The notes below the pieces were generated by a model. That model made no database searches. It had not been told where the DNA came from and was given only the letters and a program-made list of their open reading frames with translations. Source: Mesostigma viride (lineage: Eukaryota > Streptophyta > Mesostigmatophyceae > Mesostigmatales > Mesostigmataceae). From it: a stretch of DNA of 54,669 nucleotides. This document shows positions 31,726 to 42,939 of this stretch, in pieces (the first letter of the stretch is position 1; every line of letters starts with the position of its first letter). Both the position numbers and the translations under genes were made by a program. The stretch covers positions 1-54,669 of the forward strand of contig RPFO01001159.1 in the NCBI GenBank assembly GCA_009746045.1. Direction: 5' to 3'.

Positions 31726-32523
31726 TTACTCTACATTTCCAGTTTTTCTATGAGGAAGAACCGTAGTAGAAGGTGAAGGAGAAGTCAACCTCAGAGAAGT
31801 CGACCTCGTTCCATCCAGTATGGTCGTCCTGTTTACCCCCCTTATCACCCCTGCCAGCCCCTCCCTTGCTTGCCTCAGACGTTCGCATCTATCCTTATGC
31901 CTACTCCAGTCAGCACGCTGGCACTCCTCACTGCAATATCTGGCATCCCTACATCCTCTACACCACTTCTGAGGGCCTGTGTCGCACCCACACCCCTCCT
32001 TGGAGCAATTTCGCATACCACGCATGGGATCCCCATCCCTCACGATCGGGTCAGAGAGCAAGAAAAAGTTCATGTTGAGGGGTACTTCTGCCCCTACACA
32101 CGCATCAGCCCTCACGCGCAGGGAAGACGTAACATTCGGGTAAAATGCGCGCTTGTAGGTGCACCCAAGCTGAGCCCCTTCCTCTTCCCCCAACTCTATC
32201 TTTGGCCCCTTTGTAATGAACGACACCAAAAGGCGGAACTCCCTCGTTGGGTCTATTGGCGCTCTTAGATCCATCTGTGGTACGAAAAAACCCTCTTGAA
32301 TACAGAAGTTCATATCAGCTAGCTGGGCGTACATAACCCTCTCCATTTGGCTGAACGAATCAAACGCCAATAAAACGGCCAAGTGGCGGCCTGTCTTCTC
32401 CTGCGCGACACGAACTTCCTCGAATATGACACGCGACAGAAAGCGAACTTGTTTGTAAACGTTTTGAAGGACGCTTCCGTAGACTTCATTCACGATCTCG
32501 GACTCATTCGCGATCTCGGCCAT
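31726..32523 (-). CDS. MYND zinc-finger protein, paralogue 2 (intact)
   Basis: This open frame of 265 codons starts MAEIANESEIVNEVYGSVLQ, with the start chosen by alignment to MAETGELES of paralogue 1. The N-terminal domain has GRHLAVLLAFDSFSQMERVM and REFRLLVSFITKGP, matching RQFAVLVVYDSFASVGRQ and VEFRLLVSYVGKV. The finger is at about residues 185-225: CSKEGCGC, CRGCRDARYCSEECQRADWS, RHKDRC. A Ser/Thr-rich tail ends it. The domain before the finger is unknown and shared by both paralogues. The family may act as a protein-protein adaptor through MYND, which is inference from the family only. Confidence 0.82.
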   Translation of the reverse strand: MAEIANESEIVNEVYGSVLQNVYKQVRFLSRVIFEEVRVAQEKTGRHLAVLLAFDSFSQMERVMYAQLADMNFCIQEGFFVPQMDLRAPIDPTREFRLLVSFITKGPKIELGEEEGAQLGCTYKRAFYPNVTSSLRVRADACVGAEVPLNMNFFLLSDPIVRDGDPMRGMRNCSKEGCGCDTGPQKWCRGCRDARYCSEECQRADWSRHKDRCERLRQAREGLAGVIRGVNRTTILDGTRSTSLRLTSPSPSTTVLPHRKTGNVE

Positions 32524-32703
32524 CTTTTTCAGGGAAAAAACGAACAAAAAGATTTACATCGCGGCCAAAAAAACGCGTTTTCCCATTAGTGTGTTTGCCT
32601 AATTTATTGTAATCATTCATTTTTAAAACAGTCAGGTCCTTCACAACCTCAGAAAATGATTTCATTAAATTGGCATATACATTTAAAAACATCTTAGGTC
32701 GCA

Positions 32704-32967
32704 CTACTTTTTGCGTTTCAGTTTACGTTTGTTTCCCGGTTGAATAAAGTTGACACCATCCCCTTCATCGTCGGAAATTAAGGCCGGCATTTCGTCCACT
32801 TCAGCTTGTACATCATCTTTTTTCATCACAACCATGGCTGGAATTGAATCCCAAAATTTCTCAATCGCTCTAACAACTTCGGCTGGCAGTTTTTTGGCCC
32901 CCCGTTCAACTGCCTCTCTCTCCTGGTTCGACACCGAAACGTCCTTGTCTTTCTCCATTGAAAAAAA
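32704..32967 (-). CDS. Small charged protein or last exon, unknown
   Basis: After an acceptor-like TTCACGTGCAG the frame reads MEKDKDVSVSNQEREAVERG, PAEVVRAIEKFWDSIPAMVV and EMPALISDDEGDGVNFIQPG, ending in the basic KRKLKRKK. The ending resembles the basic tail of paralogue A (GKKQKRKR). Upstream is a 400-bp stretch with four palindromes and no coding frame, which may be its intron. The function is unknown. Confidence 0.4.
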   Translation of the reverse strand, partial: FFSMEKDKDVSVSNQEREAVERGAKKLPAEVVRAIEKFWDSIPAMVVMKKDDVQAEVDEMPALISDDEGDGVNFIQPGNKRKLKRKK

Positions 32968-33064
32968 CTGCACGTGAAGCACAACTGGCACAACCAATGT
33001 AAGTAAACCTAGTACCTTCAGGGGCGGATTAATTCATCAGCCGGAGTACAATTTTATTTTACAA

Positions 33065-33460
33065 CGCCAACGGCCGTTGGCATTACAGCAATGAAGTTAA
33101 GATAAAAACGTCGTAATGCAACGGCTGATAAAACTGGCGTATAATCAATAACGCAAAAAAAATTGGCAAGAACTTTTTTTTGGAGGTCCAACGGCCGTTG
33201 GCATCACGTAAATCACAACAGCAATGATGGAAACTGATTTTGCAAGTCCAACGGCCGTTGGCATCAAGAAAATCAGAAGAGGGAGCGACTGCCCAAAAAA
33301 CGCATAATAATAAAACAAGTACCTTGCAGGTGGTTGACAGACGCGAATCTTGTGTGGCGACGTGGAATCTGCAAGGAATGCGCAAAAACGTTGCAATCAG
33401 AATTACAAGGATTACATATTTTCCACATTTAGTTTTTCAGGTCCAACGGCCGTTGGCATG
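33065..33460. repeat. Cluster of four dispersed palindromes
   Basis: CCAACGGCCGTTGG occurs near 33069, 33188, 33247 and 33441, each followed by CATYAN and an A-rich tract (GTAAATCA, GAAAATCA, GATAAATA), with TTTT upstream of three. No gene lies in this stretch. Confidence 0.95.
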
Positions 33461-33540
33461 AGATAAATAAGAATACCACTACATGCGTGTGAGAAAATTG
33501 TGCCGGGTGACAGAATTAAATCCAAGTTGCCCAGCAGGTG

Positions 33541-34309
33541 GGAGGGAGGGAAAAGGAGTGATCAATGAAATGGGAGGGAGGGAGGGAGGAGGGAGGAGAG
33601 GGAGGGAAGGAGGGAGGAGGGAGGGAGGGAGGGAGGGAGGGAGGGAGGGAGGGAGGGAGGGAGGAGGGAGGGAGGAGGAGGGAGGGAGGGAAGGAGGGAA
33701 GGAGGGAAGGAGGGAAGGAGGGAAGGAGGGAAGGAGGGAAGGAGGGAAGGAGGGAAGGAGGGAAGGAGGGAAGGAGGGAAGGAGGGAAAAAGGAAGGAAG
33801 GAGGGAAGGAGGGAAGGAGGAAAAGGAAGGGAAGGAGGGAAGGAGGGAAGGAGGGAAGGAGGGAAGGAGGGAAGGAGGGAAGGAGGGAAGGAGGGAAGGA
33901 GGGAAGGAGGGAAGGAGGGAAGGAGGGAAGGAGGGAAGGAGGGAAGGAGGGAAGGAGGGAAGGAGGGAAGGAGGGAAGGAGGGAAGGAGGGAAGGAGGGA
34001 AGGAGGGAAGGAGGGAAGGAGGGAAGGAGGGAAGGAGGGAAGGGGGAAGGAGGGAAGGAGGAAGGAGGGAAGGAGGGAAGGAGGGAAGGGGGAAGGAGGG
34101 AAGGAGGGAAGGAGGGAAGGAGGGAAGGAGGGAAGGAGGGAAGGAGGGAAGGAAGGGAAGGAGGGAAGGAGGGAAGGAGGGAAGGAGGGAAGGAGGGAAG
34201 GAGGGAAGGAGGGAAGGAGGGAAGGAGGGAAGGAGGGAAGGAGGGAAGGAGGGAAGGAGGGAAGGAGGGAAGGAGGGAAGGAGGGAAGGAGGGAAGGAGG
34301 GAAGGATAA
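33541..34309 (+). repeat. Polypurine octamer satellite (GGGAAGGA)n
   Basis: About 770 bp are almost free of pyrimidines on the plus strand. It begins as GGGA tetramers (33541-33690), then becomes a homogeneous eight-base unit with a few single-base indels. Such mirror-repeat polypurine DNA can form triplex structures. The frames of 250-330 codons here are artefacts. Confidence 0.97.
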
Positions 34310-35465
34310 ATACCTAGAGGGGGGTGCTGGCAAGCATAAATACCTAGGGGGGGTGCTGGCATGCATAAATACGTCGGGGGGGGCTGGCATGCATAAATAC
34401 CTAGGGGGGGGCTGGCATGCATAAATACCTAGGGGGGGTGCTGGCATGCATAAATACCTAGGGGGGGTGCTGGCATGCATAAATACCTAGGGGGGGGCTG
34501 GCATGCATAAATACCTAGGGGGGTGCTGGCATGCATAAATACCTAGGGGGGGTGCTGGCATGCATAAATACGTCGGGGGGGTGCTGGCATGCATAAATAC
34601 CGGGGGGGTGCTGGCATGCATAAATACCTAGGGGGGGTGCTGGCATGCATAAATACCTAGGGGGGGTGCTGGCATGCATAAATACCTAGGGGGGGTGCTG
34701 GCATGCATAAATACGTCGGGGGGGTGCTGGCATGCATAAATACCTAGGGGGGTGCTGGCATGCATAAATACCTAGGGGGGGGCTGGCATGCATAAATACC
34801 TAGGGGGGTGCTGGCATGCATAAATACCTAGGGGGGGTGCTGGCATGCATAAATACCGAGGGGGGGTGCTGGCATGCATAAATACCTAGGGGGGGTGCTG
34901 GCATGCATAAATACCGAGGGGGGGTGCTGGCATGCATAAATACCTAGGGGGGGTGCTGGCATGCATAAATACCGAGGGGGGGTGCTGGCATGCATAAATA
35001 CCGAGGGGGGGTGCTGGCATGCATAAATACCTAGGGGGGTGCTGGCATGCATAAATACCGAGGGGGGGTGCTGGCATGCATAAATACCTAGGGGGGGTGC
35101 TGGCATGCATAAATACCTAGGGGGGGTGCTGGCATGCATAAATACCTAGGGGGGGTGCTGGCATGCATAAATACCGAGGGGGGGTGCTGGCATGCATAAA
35201 TACCTAGGGGGGTGCTGGCATGCATAAATACCTAGGGGGGGTGCTGGCATGCATAAATACCTAGGGGGGGTGCTGGCATGCATAAATACCTAGGGGGGGT
35301 GCTGGCATGCATAAATACCTAGGGGGGGTGCTGGCATGCATAAATACCGAGGGGGGTGCTGGCATGCATAAATACCGAGGGGGGGTGCTGGCATGCATAA
35401 ATAGCTAGGGGGGGTGCTGGCATGCATAAATACCGAGGGGGGGTGCTGGCATGCATAAATACCTA
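34310..35465. repeat. 29-bp satellite with G7 runs
   Basis: About 39 units contain TGCTGGCATGCATAAATACC followed by TAGGGGGGG. Variants have CGAGG or GTCGG in place of CTAGG and six to eight G. The unit shares GCTGGCATGCAT with the following 30-bp array, so both derive from one ancestor. Confidence 0.96.
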
Positions 35466-38414
35466 GGGTGGGGTGCTGGCATGCATGGATGGGTGTAGTG
35501 GGGTGCTGGCATGCATGGATGGGTGTAGTGGGGTGCTGGCATGCATGGATGGGTGTCATGGGGTGCTGGCATGCATGGATGGGTGTCATGGGGTGCTGGC
35601 ATGCATGGATGGGTGTAATGGGGTGCTGGCATGCATGGATGGGTGTCATGGGGTGCTGGCATGCATGGATGGGTGTCATGGGGTGCTGGCATGCATGGAT
35701 GGGTGTCATGGGGTGCTGGCATGCATGGATGGGTGTCATGGGGTGCTGGCATGCATGGATGGGTGTCATGGGGTGCTGGCATGCATGGATGGGTGTCATG
35801 GGGTAATGGCATGCATGGATGGGTGTCATGGGGTGCTGACATGCATGGATGGGTGTAGTGGGGTGCTGGCATGCATGGATGGGTGTCATGGGGTGCTGGC
35901 ATGCATGGATGGGTGTCATGGGGTGCTGGCATGCGTGGATGGGTGTAGTGGGGTGCTGGCATGCATGGATGGGTGTCATGGGGTGCTGGCATGCATGGAT
36001 GGGTGTCATGGGGCGCTGGCATGTATGGATGGGTGTCATGGGGTGCTGGCATGCATGGATGGGTGTAATGGGGTGCTGGCATGCATGGATGGGTGTAGTG
36101 GGGTGCTGGCATGCATGGATGGGTGTAGTGGGGTGCTGGCATGTATGGATGGGTGTCATGGGGTGCTGGCATGCATGGATGGGTGTAATGGGGTGCTGGC
36201 ATGCATGGATGGGTGTCATGGGGTGCTGGCATGCATGGATGGGTGTCATGGGGTAATGGCATGCGTGGATGGGTGTCATGGGGTGCTGGCATGCATGGAT
36301 GGGTGTCATGGGGCGCTGGCATGTATGGATGGGTGTCATGGGGTGCTGGCATGCATGGATGGGTGTAATGGGGTGCTGGCATGCATGGATGGGTGTCATG
36401 GGGTGCTGGCATGCATGGATGGGTGTCATGGGGTAATGGCATGCGTGGATGGGTGTCATGGGGTGCTGGCATGCATGGATGGGTGTCATGGGGTGCTGGC
36501 ATGCATGGATGGGTGTCATGGGGTGCTGGCATGCATGGATGGGTGTCATGGGGTGCTGGCATGCATGGATGGGTGTCATGGGGTGCTGGCATGCGTGGAT
36601 GGGTGTCATGGGGTAATGGCATGCATGGATGGGTGTCATGGGGTGCTGGCATGCATGGATGGGTGTCATGGGGTGCTGGCATGCATGGATGGGTGTCATG
36701 GGGTGCTGGCATGCGTGGATGGGTGTCATGGGGTGCTGGCATGCGTGGATGGGTGTCATGGGGTGCTGGCATGCATGGATGGGTGTAATGGGGTGCTGGC
36801 ATGCATGGATGGGTGTAGTGGGGTGCTGGCATGCATGGATGGGTGTAGTGGGGTGCTGGCATGCATGGATGGGTGTCATGGGGTGCTGGCATGCATGGAT
36901 GGGTGTCATGGGGTGCTGGCATGCATGGATGGGTGTAGTGGGGTGCTGGCATGCATGGATGGGTGTCATGGGGTGCTGGCATGCATGGATGGGTGTCATG
37001 GGGTGCTGGCATGCGTGGATGGGTGTCATGGGGTGCTGGCATGCATGGATGGGTGTCATGGGGTGCTGGCATGCATGGATGGGTGTCATGGGGTGCTGGC
37101 ATGCATGGATGGGTGTCATGGGGTGCTGGCATGCATGGATGGGTGTAGTGGGGTGCTGGCATGCATGGATGGGTGTCATGGGGTGCTGGCATGCATGGAT
37201 GGGTGTCATGGGGTGCTGGCATGCGTGGATGGGTGTAGCGGGGTGCTGGCATGCGTGGATGGGTGTCATGGGGTGCTGGCATGCATGGATGGGTGTCATG
37301 GGGTGCTGGCATGCATGGATGGGTGTCATGGGGTGCTGGCATGCGTGGATGGGTGTCATGGGGTGCTGGCATGCGTGGATGGGTGTCATGGGGTGCTGGC
37401 ATGCATGGATGGGTGTCATGGGGTGCTGGCATGCATGGATGGGTGTAGTGGGGTGCTGGCATGCATGGATGGGTGTCATGGGGTGCTGGCATGCATGGAT
37501 GGGTGTCATGGGGTGCTGGCATGCGTGGATGGGTGTAGTGGGGTGCTGGCATGCGTGGATGGGTGTCATGGGGTGCTGGCATGCATGGATGGGTGTCATG
37601 GGGTGCTGGCATGCATGGATGGGTGTCATGGGGTGCTGGCATGCGTGGATGGGTGTCATGGGGTGCTGGCATGCATGGATGGGTGTCATGGGGTGCTGGC
37701 ATGCATGGATGGGTGTCATGGGGCGCTGGCATGTATGGATGGGTGTCATGGGGTGCTGGCATGCATGGATGGGTGTCATGGGGTGCTGGCATGCATGGAT
37801 GGGTGTCATGGGGTGCTGGCATGCATGGATGGGTGTCATGGGGTGCTGGCATGCATGGATGGGTGTCATGGGGTGCTGGCATGCATGGATGGGTGTAGTG
37901 GGGTGCTGGCATGCATGGATGGGTGTCATGGGGCGCTGGCATGCGTGGATGGGTGTCATGGGGTGCTGGCATGCATGGATGGGTGTCATGAGGTGCTGGC
38001 ATGCATGGATGGGTGTCATGGGGTGCTGGCATGCATGGATGGGTGTAGTGGGGTGCTGGCATGCATGGATGGGTGTCATGGGGTGCTGGCATGCGTGGAT
38101 GGGTGTCATGGGGTGCTGGCATGCATGGATGGGTGTCATGGGGTGCTGGCATGCATGGATGGGTGTCATGGGGTGCTGGCATGCGTGGATGGGTGTCATG
38201 GGGTGCTGGCATGCATGGATGGGTGTCATGGGGTGCTGGCATGCATGGATGGGTGTCATGGGGTGCTGGCATGCATGGATGGGTGTCATGGGGTGCTGGC
38301 ATGCATGGATGGGTGTCATGGGGTGCTGGCATGCATGGATGGGTGTCATGGGGTGCTGGCATGCGTGGATGGGTGTCATGGGGTGCTGGCATGCATGGAT
38401 GGGTGTAGTGGGGT
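35466..38414. repeat. 30-bp satellite, about 98 copies
   Basis: Units read GGGGTGCTGGCATGCATGGA then TGGGTGTCAT, with exact 30-base phasing for almost 3 kb. Diagnostic variants are TGTAGTG, TGTAATG, GCGTGG and GTATGG. Their order repeats with a 300-bp period (for example 37201-37500 against 37501-37800), which shows ten-unit higher-order repeats. Confidence 0.97.
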
Positions 38415-41270
38415 GAACCATGAAAAAAAGCACGCAACACACCACGCGTCGTACCTTTTTACAGATGTTTCTTTTTTTTTATGGGGCCGGCCGGGGGCGG
38501 CGGTGGCGGCAAAACTGAAGCTAGTGACACCGCGCAGATGACGCCGTGAACATGTCGCGTTGTACCGTAGAAGATACGAACAAAAAACAAAACACGAAAA
38601 AAGAGAGGCGGACCGCATATGACAGGGACGAAAAAAAGTCAGACACAAAGCCTGTGTTATCTGGCATGCATAAATACATGTGGTGTGGTGCTGGCATGCG
38701 TGGATGGGTGTCATGGGGTGCTGGCATGCATGGATGGGTGTCATGGGGTGCTGGCATGCATGGATGGGTGTAATGGGGTGCTGGCATGCATGGATGGGTG
38801 TAATGGGGCGCTGGCATGCGTGGATGGGTGTCATGGGGTGCTGGCATGCATGGATGGGTGTCATGAGGTGCTGGCATGCATGGATGGGTGTCATGGGGTG
38901 CTGGCATGCATGGATGGGTGTCATGGGGTGCTGGCATGCATGGATGGGTGTCATGGGGTGCTGGCATGCGTGGATGGGTGTCATGGGGTGCTGGCATGCG
39001 TGGATGGGTGTCATGGGGTGCTGGCATGCATGGATGGGTGTCATGGGGTGCTGGCATGCATGGATGGGTGTCATGGGGTGCTGGCATGCGTGGATGGGTG
39101 TCATGGGGTGCTGGCATGCATGGATGGGTGTCATGGGGTGCTGGCATGCATGGATGGGTGTCATGGGGTGCTGGCATGCATGGATGGGTGTCATGGGGTG
39201 CTGGCATGCATGGATGGGTGTCATGGGGTGCTGGCATGCATGGATGGGTGTCATGGGGTGCTGGCATGCGTGGATGGGTGTCATGGGGTGCTGGCATGCA
39301 TGGATGGGTGTAGTGGGGTGCTGGCATGCATGGATGGGTGTCATGGGGTGCTGGCATGCATGGATGGGTGTCATGGGGTGCTGGCATGCATGGATGGGTG
39401 TAGTGGGGTGCTGGCATGCATGTATGGGTGTCATGGGGTGCTGGCATGCATGGATGGGTGTCATGGGGTGCTGGCATGCATGGATGGGTGTAGTGGGGTG
39501 AACCATGAAAAAAAGCACGCAACACACCACGCGTCGTACCTTTTTATAGATGTTTCTTTTTTTTTATGGGGCCGGCCGGGGCGGCGGTGGCGGCAAAACT
39601 GAAGCTAGTGACACCGCGCAGATGACGCCGTGAACATGTCGCGTTGTACCGTAGAAGATACGAACAAAAAACAAAACACGAAAAAAGAGAGGCGGACCGC
39701 ATATGACAGGGACGAAAAAAAGTCAGACACAAAGCCTGTGTTATCTGGCATGCATAAATACATGTGGTGTGGTGCTGGCATGCGTGGATGGGTGTCATGG
39801 GGTGCTGGCATGCATGGATGGGTGTCATGGGGTGCTGGCATGCATGGATGGGTGTAATGGGGTGCTGGCATGCATGGATGGGTGTAATGGGGCGCTGGCA
39901 TGCGTGGATGGGTGTCATGGGGTGCTGGCATGCATGGATGGGTGTCATGAGGTGCTGGCATGCATGGATGGGTGTCATGGGGTGCTGGCATGCATGGATG
40001 GGTGTCATGGGGTGCTGGCATGCATGGATGGGTGTCATGGGGTGCTGGCATGCGTGGATGGGTGTCATGGGGTGCTGGCATGCATGGATGGGTGTCATGG
40101 GGTGCTGGCATGCATGGATGGGTGTAGTGGGGTGCTGGCATGCATGGATGGGTGTCATGGGGTGCTGGCATGCATGGATGGGTGTCATGGGGTGCTGGCA
40201 TGCATGGATGGGTGTAGTGGGGTGCTGGCATGCGTGTATGGGTGTCATGGGGTGCTGGCATGCATGGATGGGTGTCATGGGGTGCTGGCATGCATGGATG
40301 GGTGTAGTGGGGTGAACCATGAAAAAAAGCACGCAACACACCACGCGTCGTACCTTTTTATAGATGTTTCTTTTTTTTTTATGGGGCCGGCCGGGGCGGC
40401 GGTGGCGGCAAAAATGAAGCTAGTGACACCGCGCAGATGACGCCGTGAACATGTCGCGTTGTACCGTAGAAGATACGAACAAAAAACAAAACACGAAAAA
40501 AGAGAGGCGGACCGCATATGACAGGGAAGAAAAAAAGTCAGACACACAGCCTGTGTTATCTGGCATGCATAAATACATGTGGTGTGGTGCCGGCATGCAT
40601 AAATACATGTGCCAGCAAACCTGAGCTGCAAGGGAGGGAGAAAACCAAGAAAAAAAGCACGCAACACACCACGCGTCGTACCTTTTATAGATAGATGTTT
40701 CTTTTTTTTAATGGGGCCGGCCGGGGGCGGCGGTGGCGGCAAAACTGAAGCTAGTGACACCGCGCAGATGACGCCGTGAACATGTCGCGTTGTACCGTAG
40801 AAGATACGAACAAAAAACAAAACACGAAAAAAGAGAGGCGGACCGCATATGACAGGGAAGAAAAAAAGTCAGACACACAGCCTGTGTTATCTGGCATGCA
40901 TAAATACATGTGGTGTGGTGCCGGCATGCATAAATACATGTGCCAGCAAACCTGAGCTGCAAGGGAGCGAGAAAACCAAGAAAAAAAGCACGCAACACAC
41001 CACGCGTCGTACCTTTTATAGATAGATGTTTCTTTTTTTTAATGGGGCCGGCCGGGTGCGGCGGTGGCGGCAAAAATGAAGCTAGTGACACCGCGCAGAT
41101 GACGCCGTGAACATGTCGCGTTGTACCGTAGAAGATACGAACAAAAAACAAAACACGAAAAAAGAGAGGCGGACCACATATGACAGGGACGAAAAAAAGT
41201 CAGACACACAGCCTGTGTTATCTGGCATGCATAAATACATGTGGTGTGGTGCCGGCATGCATAAATATCA
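38415..41270. repeat. Composite tandem array with a 270-bp conserved block
   Basis: A unique-looking block begins GAACCATGAAAAAAAGCACG or a variant. It contains CACCACGCGTCGTACC, GGGGCCGGCCGGGG, GTGACACCGCGCAGATGACG and CAGACACAAAGCCTGTGTTA. It occurs five times, near 38415, 39500, 40315, 40645 and 40975. The spacers are 30-bp units in the first two and only two 29-bp-like units in the last ones. The whole repeats with decreasing length (about 1,085, 815, 330 and 330 bp). Confidence 0.95.
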
Positions 41271-41940
41271 ACGTTATTAACCAAGAATGGCAGCCGGGGG
41301 AAAGATGTCGACTACATTGCAGGCCGGAAAAAACGATCATACGGCACTGGCATGGCAAGAAAACCCAGCAACCCAGCAACGCAGCTATAAGGGAACCCAG
41401 AAAAGAAAACATGCACGACAGCCTGCTTCAATAATGCATTGATTCCAACAAATGAATAAGTGGGGCTGCCATTCGTACCTTTTTTTCTTTTTCAAAGGTT
41501 TACTCGATACAGGGCGCACGCAACGATGCTGCACACAATTAAAGGCACAATTAAAGGCATACACCATAAGCAAGCGAATCAGTTGACGGGCTAAACACAA
41601 TTAAAGCAAACGCGACGTTCAGAATCACAGCTACAATTTCTGATTCTTCTAGCCCGTCAACGAGCTGCTTGTGGACAACTATCTGTCAAAAGCATCCATG
41701 TACATCCGCCATTGCTCACCTCTTTCTTCACTCCGAATAGCGACAATGGCTTTGCTCAGTTGAATATGGCTGTCGGGTTGCTAATATCGTTGTCACTTTC
41801 GGCCGATGTCGCGAATACCCGCCGTTGATGCTCGGGTGCAAGGTGCATCCACGGTGTCGGTCTTCCAGGAGGGCTGGAAAGCGCCAACGCAGCACCTGCA
41901 ATTCAAATTCCCTGGTGCTGGTATGCCGACGCGCAAATGG
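41271..41940. other. Unique sequence without recognised gene; one hairpin
   Basis: GTTGACGGGCTA at 41582-41593 and TAGCCCGTCAAC at 41650-41661 form a 12-bp inverted repeat, with AGAATCA and TGATTCT nested inside. No coding frame looks real. This may be the boundary of the satellite domain. Confidence 0.5.
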
Positions 41941-41943
41941 AAT

Positions 41944-42137
41944 GGCGCGGCGCCTAAAAGGCGCCGCGCGCGGGAAAAAAATTGACGCGCCAAACGATAT
42001 GGCGCGGCGCCGTCCCGGCGCCGCGCTGAAAAATACTTGCAGTCGCAACTGTGACGTGGCGCTGCAGACCACACGGTAGGGAATTCGCAGCGCCATATAT
42101 GGCGCCACGCCGACTCCTGACGCCGTGTGGCGCCACA
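41944..42137. repeat. Cluster of GGCGCC palindromes and hairpins
   Basis: Four dyads occur within 200 bp. GCGCGGCGCC and GGCGCCGCGC flank TAAAA. An 11-bp stem GCGCGGCGCCG sits around TCC at 42002-42026. The perfect GCGCCATATATGGCGC is at 42090-42105, and TGTGGCGCCACA at 42126-42137. Further ACGCGCC and GGCGCTGC halves lie between them. The function is unknown. It differs from the CCAACGGCCGTTGG family. Confidence 0.9.
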
Positions 42138-42249
42138 TGGACGCGGCGCTGCACACAGCTCGAGCCCATTTTTTCACATTCCTGCTACCTGATTGGACGC
42201 CTGGCGGAGGAAGCTTTTCACGGCGCGACGCCGAGGGGCTTCAAAAACG

Positions 42250-42260
42250 TATATAAGCAG
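42250..42260 (+). promoter_or_regulatory. TATA-box-like motif
   Basis: GTATATAAGC lies in a GC-rich context just downstream of the GGCGCC hairpin cluster. It could serve a plus-strand transcript, but no start is defined. Confidence 0.25.
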
Positions 42261-42347
42261 GCAAAATTTCTCCGAAATTTAATGAACGAGCGCGACGCGG
42301 AGACCATGCTAGTGTGCGGAACTGGTGAACCACACCGGTACGGGACA

Positions 42348-42428
42348 GATTCTTGGCTGATCCTCGTAGTACCTCGTGAACACGTCTAGTAGGCCCGGGT
42401 TCAACTCCCGTCGTAACATTTTTTTTTG
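42348..42428 (+). pseudogene. tRNA-like 3' half with Pol III terminator (SINE or tRNA relic)
   Basis: CCGGGTTCAACTCCCGT forms a T-arm with a TTCAACT loop and matches the B-box. CGTAACA and a run of nine T follow directly, a Pol III stop. An A-box-like TGGCTGATCC lies 40 bases upstream, but no matching 5' acceptor strand or anticodon arm can be built. It is therefore not an intact tRNA. Confidence 0.45.
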
Positions 42429-42935
42429 GGTTGGTGTGGCAAGCCTATAAAGCAATCCGCAAACCACTACACGGCTGGTAAGATTTAATATAATTAGCAA
42501 CCTAATAGCTATATCAAAAATGTTTATGGGCATGGAAATTTTTAATATGTTGATATTAGACTGCAATGAAACGAATATGCAACCTGCCCCCCGATGTTTA
42601 ATACAATAATTATTATTATTATTTGTGGCATGAATATAATAATTGTGTAAAATACAATGCTATGTGCAATATATTGCTGGTATGCCATGCAATTGTAACC
42701 AACAGGTGCAAGACCAAAAGGCGTCTTCAGGGCCCACCTGCTGCAAACAAGAGCTATGGCGGCGGGAGGTGCGTGCAGGGTTACGGATTTACGGGGTTGT
42801 TGACCACCAAATTTGTTGTTACGTGTGTTATGGAAACATTTCAGTCGAATTTCTGGATTCCAACGGTCGTTAAGGTTATAAAAAGTGCGTTGGGATTCGG
42901 AAATTCACTTTCTGGCGTGTAAAAAATGCAGGTGT
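42429..42935. other. AT-rich spacer
   Basis: This is low-complexity AT DNA with no gene. A degenerate palindrome (CCAACGGTCGTTAAGG) occurs near 42869 at the edge of the next array. Confidence 0.45.
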
Positions 42936-42939
42936 TGGC

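Noticed and set aside
35466-38414. CRISPR array
   Set aside because: Repeats are continuous with no variable spacers, cas genes are absent, and the DNA is eukaryotic.
35290-40440. Frames of up to 1,051 codons in the 29/30-bp arrays
   Set aside because: A 30-bp unit without stops stays open by arithmetic. Products such as HACQHPMTPI repeats are present on both strands.
42348-42428. Functional tRNA gene
   Set aside because: Only the T-arm and terminator are convincing. The acceptor stem cannot be closed and no anticodon arm forms.
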